Below are positions 59,901-64,000 of a stretch of DNA of 64,000 nt, piece by piece (positions within the stretch are counted from its first letter, which is position 1; each line of letters begins with the position of its first letter). The DNA comes from Nereocystis luetkeana (taxonomy: Eukaryota; Sar; Phaeophyceae; Laminariales; Laminariaceae), in contig JARUPZ010000011.1 of the NCBI GenBank assembly GCA_031213475.1, positions 2,604,001 through 2,668,000 on the forward strand, in the 5' to 3' direction. The position numbers and the translations under genes are program-made. A model generated the notes under the pieces. The model was not told the DNA's origin. It saw only the letters and a list, made by a program, of their open reading frames with translations, and searched no databases.

Positions 59901-60677
59901 GGTTGCCAGGTGGTGCAAAATAAACGTGCATATCCAAGAACCTTGCACGTACGTGCAAAATCTCCGCTGGTGCTTGACTCCAGCGACTGATGCTACGATT
60001 TCCCTGAAACCTACGTACATTCAGCACAAACTCAAATGTCGGCGACTGACTTTTCGTTTAAAATTTAAAATGCTCGAGCTATAGAACTTTGGTGATTTTG
60101 GCGGCTGATGCTCCCGTTTCACATCTTTGCATGGTCATTCAATTATCGTCGGCTAAGGTTAAGCTTCACCCTCGTGGTTTGTGGTGCTCAGTGCAGTATT
60201 CGCAACAGGTTCTGCTTGCTTCCCAATCGACTCCTCCGTCCTGCTGTAGCGTAACTTGGCCACACCATCATTGTCCACCTCTTTCTTCACGCGTTACGCT
60301 ACGAGTATGCTGCTGGTGCTGTAATGTGCTCACAGACAGCGTTCTTTGTGGGTTTGTTGATTATTTCACCAGGCAGGGTGTGGCGTTGTTGTTTGTAGCA
60401 CTTCGCCTGCAGATTCGACCAGAACAAATAAACTTGACCCGTTTAGTACTGCAGTCCCGTTTTGGGGACAAACCAATTGGAATTAAAGGTCTTTACCCCC
60501 AAACCGGGACTGCCGTACGAGAGGGGTTAAGTCGATCCGGGTCATGCGTGCGTTTCCTGAGCTTCGCATTCTTTTTGAGTCAACCATGTTGATCGAATGT
60601 TGAATATTTTCTCCCCTGTGCTCCATCCAATGGTTGTTCTTGATCTTACTCGTATGTATGTGCCTGTGTGTTTCTAC

Positions 60678-60741
<64 letters not shown>

Positions 60742-63700
60742 GTATTTTCACATTCGTTAAACCGTTGTTTCTACCGGTCGACATCGTAAACCTGCTTTGG
60801 TAGCAAGTACCATAAGTATCAATATTAATATTATTACTAAATGCGTAAGAGAACAAGATACGAAGTGCCACCGCGCCATCCCAGCGACGACTTTCCTACC
60901 CGAGCTATTCCAAAGAGCAGGTTACCGTTTACATTTATTAATAGGTATTAATAGTGTTGAATTGAACCCTTTAGAAGCGCAGTCCCGTTTAGGGACAACC
61001 CACTCACACGTACCTGGTATATAGTTCGTCCCCAAACGGGACTGCAGTCATGGAAGGGTCAACGAACACTACTCAAATACTTCCCGTACCCATATCTGGT
61101 ATCGAGTCGGCGTCATGGGGTTCTGCTGTTGTACGTAGCCTCCACATGGCCGTGTGATTTTTTTCTTGTGTGTAGACCTATGCCAATGGGACAGCGAAGT
61201 ACCTGGTATCGATTAAAAGTTTGAATTTCAAAGATACCCTCCAAAAAGAATTAGAACACGCTTCCTATGGGCACGTTTAGAAAAAAAAAAGTTCCTAACT
61301 TTTGGAAAAGCCCGAAAAAAGCAAACATCGGCTTGAGAAAATTCAGGCCGCTCTTTGGCTCGAAGCGGCGAGATTCCGAGTCCTCGACAGGCATCGATCA
61401 ACAAAACCAACGATTGCGTCAAGAATGCTGAACAGAGTGCGCTCATTAGGGGCTCCGACCCACCCTAGAGTCACCCGTCTTCACGCCATGGCCGGTGTCA
61501 TGTGGCGGGAGCTGACCAGGCGTATAATAAAACAATATTTGGCCGCTGGTTTACACAAAACAGAAAACAAAACTTCTCCATCCGTCTCGAATGGCAAAAA
61601 ATAAAAGCTTTTTTTCAGGTTTGGGAGGATACCGTAGGACGCCGCCAGCAAGCTCTCGCCCCTTAGACCATGGATCCACCTGATATCTTCGAGGCCGTCA
61701 TCTATATTTGTTGGCCTTGCCAGATACCGAGCGGGTTGGCTGTGGGCTATCTATGTCGAGATTGAGCGTCGATCGTCGCACGAGCTGGTTTCTATCACCG
61801 TGTGACAACTTGCAACCAGAAAAACACAAAGTGCGCCGCCTGCAGCCGTTGGGGAAGAAAAAAAGAAAAAATCAAACATTTTTTCGGCTGTTCTTTGAAA
61901 GCAATATATTTGAAAAAATAAATTGGGCTTCGCGTTTGCATTGGCATAGGTCTTATAGCTCAAAAGACACAAACTGCTGTCGATGTATATGATGTACTTA
62001 TTACACTACACGCCAGTCCACGAGGGAAGATCCGAAAGTGCTGAACCCTTCTGGCTATCTATTACCAGGTATATGAATACGTAGTGCTATTAATAGTGCC
62101 AGCCAGTGCTGCAAGGCACCTATTAATACTTACATACCTGGTACCTACATACCGCCGTAGTGGGAAGGGGAGTGGGGGAGAAGAGTCTGCTCTGTGACCT
62201 CGGATGTTACAACAGCAGTAGGAATGACGGACAGCGGTGTTGTATTGTATTGTGTTGTTTGATCATGTCATTAGAGGGGAGCAAAAAGGGCGACGATAAG
62301 AGCATGGAAAGAACAAAAAAGAGAGCAACGGAGGCGCACACAACGAAACGGGTGTACAGCAGTATTTAGTAAGATATTCGCATACGTAATAGATTGAATT
62401 ATCGCTCGGCGTCTGCACCTTCCCCGCTGCTGTCGAGAAAATCTGATTCGAAATTCGTCCGAGGGTGTGTGTGTTATCTGTCACTCATGATCACTCTTAT
62501 CTTGATTGGTGCAAACCATACGGTATTAACTTAGTAACTTATTAACTTATTAACTTGGACTTATATGTCCAATGCTGTTGCCCTTGCCGTTGGCCGACAT
62601 GCGTCGAACAGGATTCGTGGACGCTTCTCGCCACGCGCCTCTTCCCCACGACCTCTGGAGGTGAAGCCCTCACCCAGGCCGACCTGGAAACCGTGGTATC
62701 GCGCGATGCCGACATGATCGACACCCTGGTTGACATCGGGGTGTCACCCATCGACGAGCACAACACCAAGCTCCTCGACAACGTGCATCCCGCAAAGTGG
62801 AAGGACGCCGAGCCAGATGGGGTCAGTTACATGAACATGCAGCCGAGTCTACAGCAGTAGATAGTTTACCGCCCAAACGCGTTTGGATGCCAGCTGCCCA
62901 AGTAACAGATTTCACCGATGAAGTTGGGATAGACGAGTACGGCATATCAGTACACTCCTAGGCCCCCTTTCGTAGAGGGCCGTTCCCACGCTGCCGTATC
63001 ACATTTCATACAGATGAAGGAAGGGTAAGGGGCAACTCCCGTCCTGGATGTCGACATGTTTCGCTCCGGCTGTCGTCAGTCGTCACTTTGCCACTTATTG
63101 TCGTCGTGATGGTGTCGTGCTGTTGCTCCCTCCCCTCCCTTCCGCCTTGAGGCAGACGTACAACCTGGTCGCCATCGGAGCCGGAACCGGAGGTCTGGTT
63201 TCTGCCGCAGGGTCAGCAGGCGTCTACGCCAAGGTCAGATGCCGCGGTGTTGCTATATCCGCTGTGATTGGCATGATATCGTGCCCCAGTAGTACAGCCT
63301 TCGCCAATTGCCCCCATCCTGCATCCTGCATCCAATTTATACAAGGGTGCGTGGTAGGCCGTTTCGCCTCTACGGCCAATCACGACCGCTCCAAAGATTA
63401 TGCCTTCGCAGCAAAATCTCTACGGCAGTAGAAGATCGGCACGTCACGTTTTCCCGACAACCACAGCAAGATGCAGCGCCAACGGAAATAGAAAAATAGG
63501 TACATAAACAAGCGGCAATGCAACGAGAGCGCGATGCGGCATTCGAAAGCAATCGCTCTTACCCGTAAGGAACGTCAGTCTGTCTCAATCAAGTCTCACA
63601 CGTACAAGAAAAAAACCCGGAAAAAAACATACCAGGTGTAGTAGTCGGCGCTATGTCTCTACAGCAGTACCAGTACGTACGTCGACGAATCCTGGAACAT

Positions 63701-63957
63701 TGCCGGGACCGACCCCAACAATTCCAGCTACTCCAATTAATAACTCCTGCACCCTGCACTGCTGTTTGCGCTTTCTCGCTACTATTTTTGTGTAGGTTGC
63801 TCTGATAGAGAACCACCTTATGGGCGGCGATTGCCTCAACGTTGGCTGCGTTCCGTCCAAGGCCCTCATTTCCGCCGCGCGAGTGGCCCACACCGTCAAG
63901 AACAGTGAGGCTTACGGGGTGGAAGTCACGGGATATGTCACCGTCAACTTCGGGAAG
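50908..63957 (+). CDS. DEP domain fused to FAD-dependent pyridine-nucleotide-disulfide oxidoreductase (3' end beyond window)
   Basis: Proposed exons are 50908-50949, 52747-52806, 58023-58131, 59249-59367, 62612-62821, 63156-63233 and 63796-63957. All have AG/GT borders, and phases match throughout (0,0,1,0,0,0,0). Exon 1, in an ACCATGG context, gives MAGMDKELMEEEIK and is the least certain. Exons 2-4 form a DEP domain: HRGLEIKDRTYRLR, TYKQCFVGKDAADWLI, then LDYFSHVTRDHP and GLFYRFTED. Exon 5 gives an acidic leader with GVSPIDEHNTKLLDNVHP. Exon 6 has the FAD-binding GAGTGG after YNLVAI. Exon 7 has GGDCLNVGCVPSKAL with the redox-active Cys pair, as in mercuric-reductase and lipoamide-dehydrogenase relatives. 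The NAD(P) and dimerisation domains lie outside the window. Individual domains are certain. The join between exons 4 and 5 is inference. Alternatives are a DEP gene ending at the stop near 59412 and a separate oxidoreductase starting at Met 62555. Confidence 0.72.
52094..52436 (+). mobile_element. tRNA-derived SINE (family 1), full-length copy in intron 1
   Basis: The A box is TGGTTCAAGTGG (52104-52115) and the B box GGTTCGAGCCC (52147-52157). The body matches the other copies and the poly-A tail is 52418-52436. ATGCG occurs just before the head and again right after the tail, consistent with a 5-bp target-site duplication or part of one. It lies in intron 1 of the DEP-oxidoreductase gene. 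Confidence 0.93.
53236..53380 (+). repeat. Dispersed repeat, inverted partner at 58612-58765
   Basis: GAAGACCCAACCCAACCCCT, ACCGCAGCCAAAAC and GACGACGATTCCGAAGTGCAG all recur in inverted orientation and order at 58612-58765. Both copies lie in introns of the same gene. Confidence 0.7.
53945..54190. repeat. Two-unit tandem duplication of about 126 bp
   Basis: TATTAGGGCCCATCTT, AACGGGGAACGCTAT and AATTTC(G/A)ATGAATTT recur at an offset of about 126 bases. Confidence 0.75.
54232..55515. repeat. Direct tandem duplication of about 0.65 kb in intron 2
   Basis: Unit 1 (about 54232-54890) and unit 2 (about 54900-55515) align over their full length with an offset of about 669. Shared blocks include CGCCACGTGCGGAACAGCAG, CGAGGTCTCGAGCGTATCCT and GACTCCACCGAGGGTGTTGA. 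Reading frames in the units are not conserved between them, so neither is likely to be a gene. Confidence 0.85.
55785..55930 (+). repeat. Interspersed repeat family (CGATCGACAAAACCAACGA type), copy 1, partial
   Basis: It shares ATCGGTCGACAAAACCAACG, CCGACCCACCCTAGTGTCAC and GGTCGGT...GACCAGGCGT with the copies at 56009 and 61384. Confidence 0.65.
56009..56375 (+). repeat. Interspersed repeat family, copy 2
   Basis: It has the same opening as the neighbouring partial copy (ACATCGATCGACAAACCCAA) and continues with GTAGGACGCCGC, CGCCCCCTAGACCA, GGCCATCATT and ATGTCGAGAT. This full order recurs at 61384-61800. Confidence 0.7.
56376..58022. other. Rest of intron 2
   Basis: No exon-like segment is recognised here; a 126-codon frame starting at 57519 has no domain and is probably chance. 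Confidence 0.4.
58256..58518. mobile_element. MITE-like element with 13-bp terminal inverted repeats in intron 3
   Basis: GATGCTCCCAGTA at the left end is matched by TACTGGGAGCATC at the right end. The interior is rich in GCAGTA/TACTGC and CGAGTA words that can pair. No coding capacity. Confidence 0.6.
58612..58765 (-). repeat. Dispersed repeat, inverted partner of 53236-53380
   Basis: On the plus strand it begins CTGCACTTCGGAATCGTCGTC and contains GTTTTGGCTGCGGTTTGGGG and GGGTTGGGCTGGGTCTTCG, the complements of the blocks at 53236-53380. Confidence 0.7.
59775..59905 (+). repeat. Body fragment related to the tRNA-like repeat at 10740-10999
   Basis: CTGCGGAGGGCTGATTATAT and AGCGGGAGCAGGGTGCC match the minus-strand body at 10790-10870. 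The tRNA-like head is absent. Confidence 0.5.
60434..60530. mobile_element. piggyBac-like foldback MITE, copy 4
   Basis: TTGACCCGTTTAGTACTGCA and the inverted end (CTGCCGTACGAGAGGGGTTAA) flank GTCCCGTTTTGGGGACAAAC. One end keeps TTAA while the other has become TTGA. Located in intron 4 of the DEP-oxidoreductase gene. Confidence 0.75.
60678..60741. repeat. ATT trinucleotide microsatellite
   Basis: About 21 uninterrupted ATT units, in intron 4. Confidence 0.95.
60962..61062. mobile_element. piggyBac-like foldback MITE, copy 5
   Basis: TTGAACCCTTTAGAAGCGCA to CATGGAAGGGTCAA, with internal arms GTCCCGTTTAGGGAC and GTCCCCAAACGGGACTGCAG. A TACCTGGTA word sits in its central loop. Confidence 0.75.
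61384..61800 (+). repeat. Interspersed repeat family, copy 3
   Basis: It follows the same order as 56009-56375: GCATCGATCAACAAAACCAA, CCGACCCACCCTAGAGTCAC, CTGACCAGGCGT, GTAGGACGCCGC, TAGACCATGG, ATGTCGAGATTGAGCGTCGA. Located in intron 4. Confidence 0.72.
62157..62207 (+). mobile_element. Small SINE (family 1) body fragment
   Basis: CCGTAGTGGGAAGGGGAGTG and GAAGAGTCTGCTCTGTGACC correspond to the SINE body, with several substitutions. Neither head nor poly-A is present. Confidence 0.5.
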
Positions 63958-64000
63958 GTTAGATACACATATTACTTTTACCTTACCTGGTAGATCATTA

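Noticed and set aside
62612-63957. Mercury-resistance enzyme
   Set aside because: The fold is of the mercuric-reductase/lipoamide-dehydrogenase superfamily, but the visible part has no mercury-specific residues and the C-terminal Cys pair would lie outside the window.

Overview
This is a nuclear eukaryotic window dominated by repeats. Genes are split by long GT-AG introns, transposon debris is abundant, there are no operons, and I recognise no rRNA gene, intact tRNA gene or CRISPR array. The protein fragments (DEP domains of a type I associate with algae and other stramenopile-like protists, and a mercuric-reductase-like FAD enzyme with a conserved N-terminal leader) suggest a stramenopile or related secondary-plastid protist. 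That placement is inference.

Three genes can be reconstructed exon by exon. (1) A methionine-R-sulfoxide reductase B on the minus strand, 6812 to 3274, four exons and 194 residues, with all signature motifs. (2) The 3' end of a small DEP-domain gene on the plus strand, 27387-29105. (3) A plus-strand gene from about 50908 past the right edge. Its first exons encode a DEP domain with the same exon boundaries as gene 2. Its later exons encode the FAD-binding and redox-disulfide part of a pyridine-nucleotide-disulfide oxidoreductase. All internal exon phases agree, so a DEP-oxidoreductase fusion is the simplest reading, although two adjacent genes remain possible.

Layout. 0-0.7 kb: Ty3/Gypsy reverse transcriptase/RNase H remnant joined to a LINE-type 3' tail. 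3.3-6.8 kb: msrB with a SINE in intron 1. 7.9-10.3 kb: SINE pair, LINE-tail repeat, a 0.6-kb trinucleotide array and a 400-bp foldback. 14.5-16.3 kb: 5'-truncated non-LTR retrotransposon (minus). 18.3-19.4 kb: two SINEs head to head. 20.3-21.3 kb: fragment of a second, restriction-like-endonuclease LINE (minus). 27.4-29.1 kb: DEP gene. 32.3 kb: 21-bp minisatellite. 35-43 kb: pyrimidine-rich tract with degenerate tandem repeats and no recognisable gene. 43.3-46.6 kb: long decayed endonuclease LINE ending in a CAA repeat. 47.8-48.6 kb: poly-G repeat units. 50.9-64 kb: DEP/oxidoreductase gene with repeat-filled introns.

The most notable non-genic signals are a tRNA-derived SINE family with internal Pol III promoter boxes, a piggyBac-like TTAA foldback MITE family, a 3' tail shared by several LINE-type repeats, and a heavily over-represented palindromic word TACC(A/T)GGTA that is almost missing from the retroelement-rich 32-46.9 kb block.
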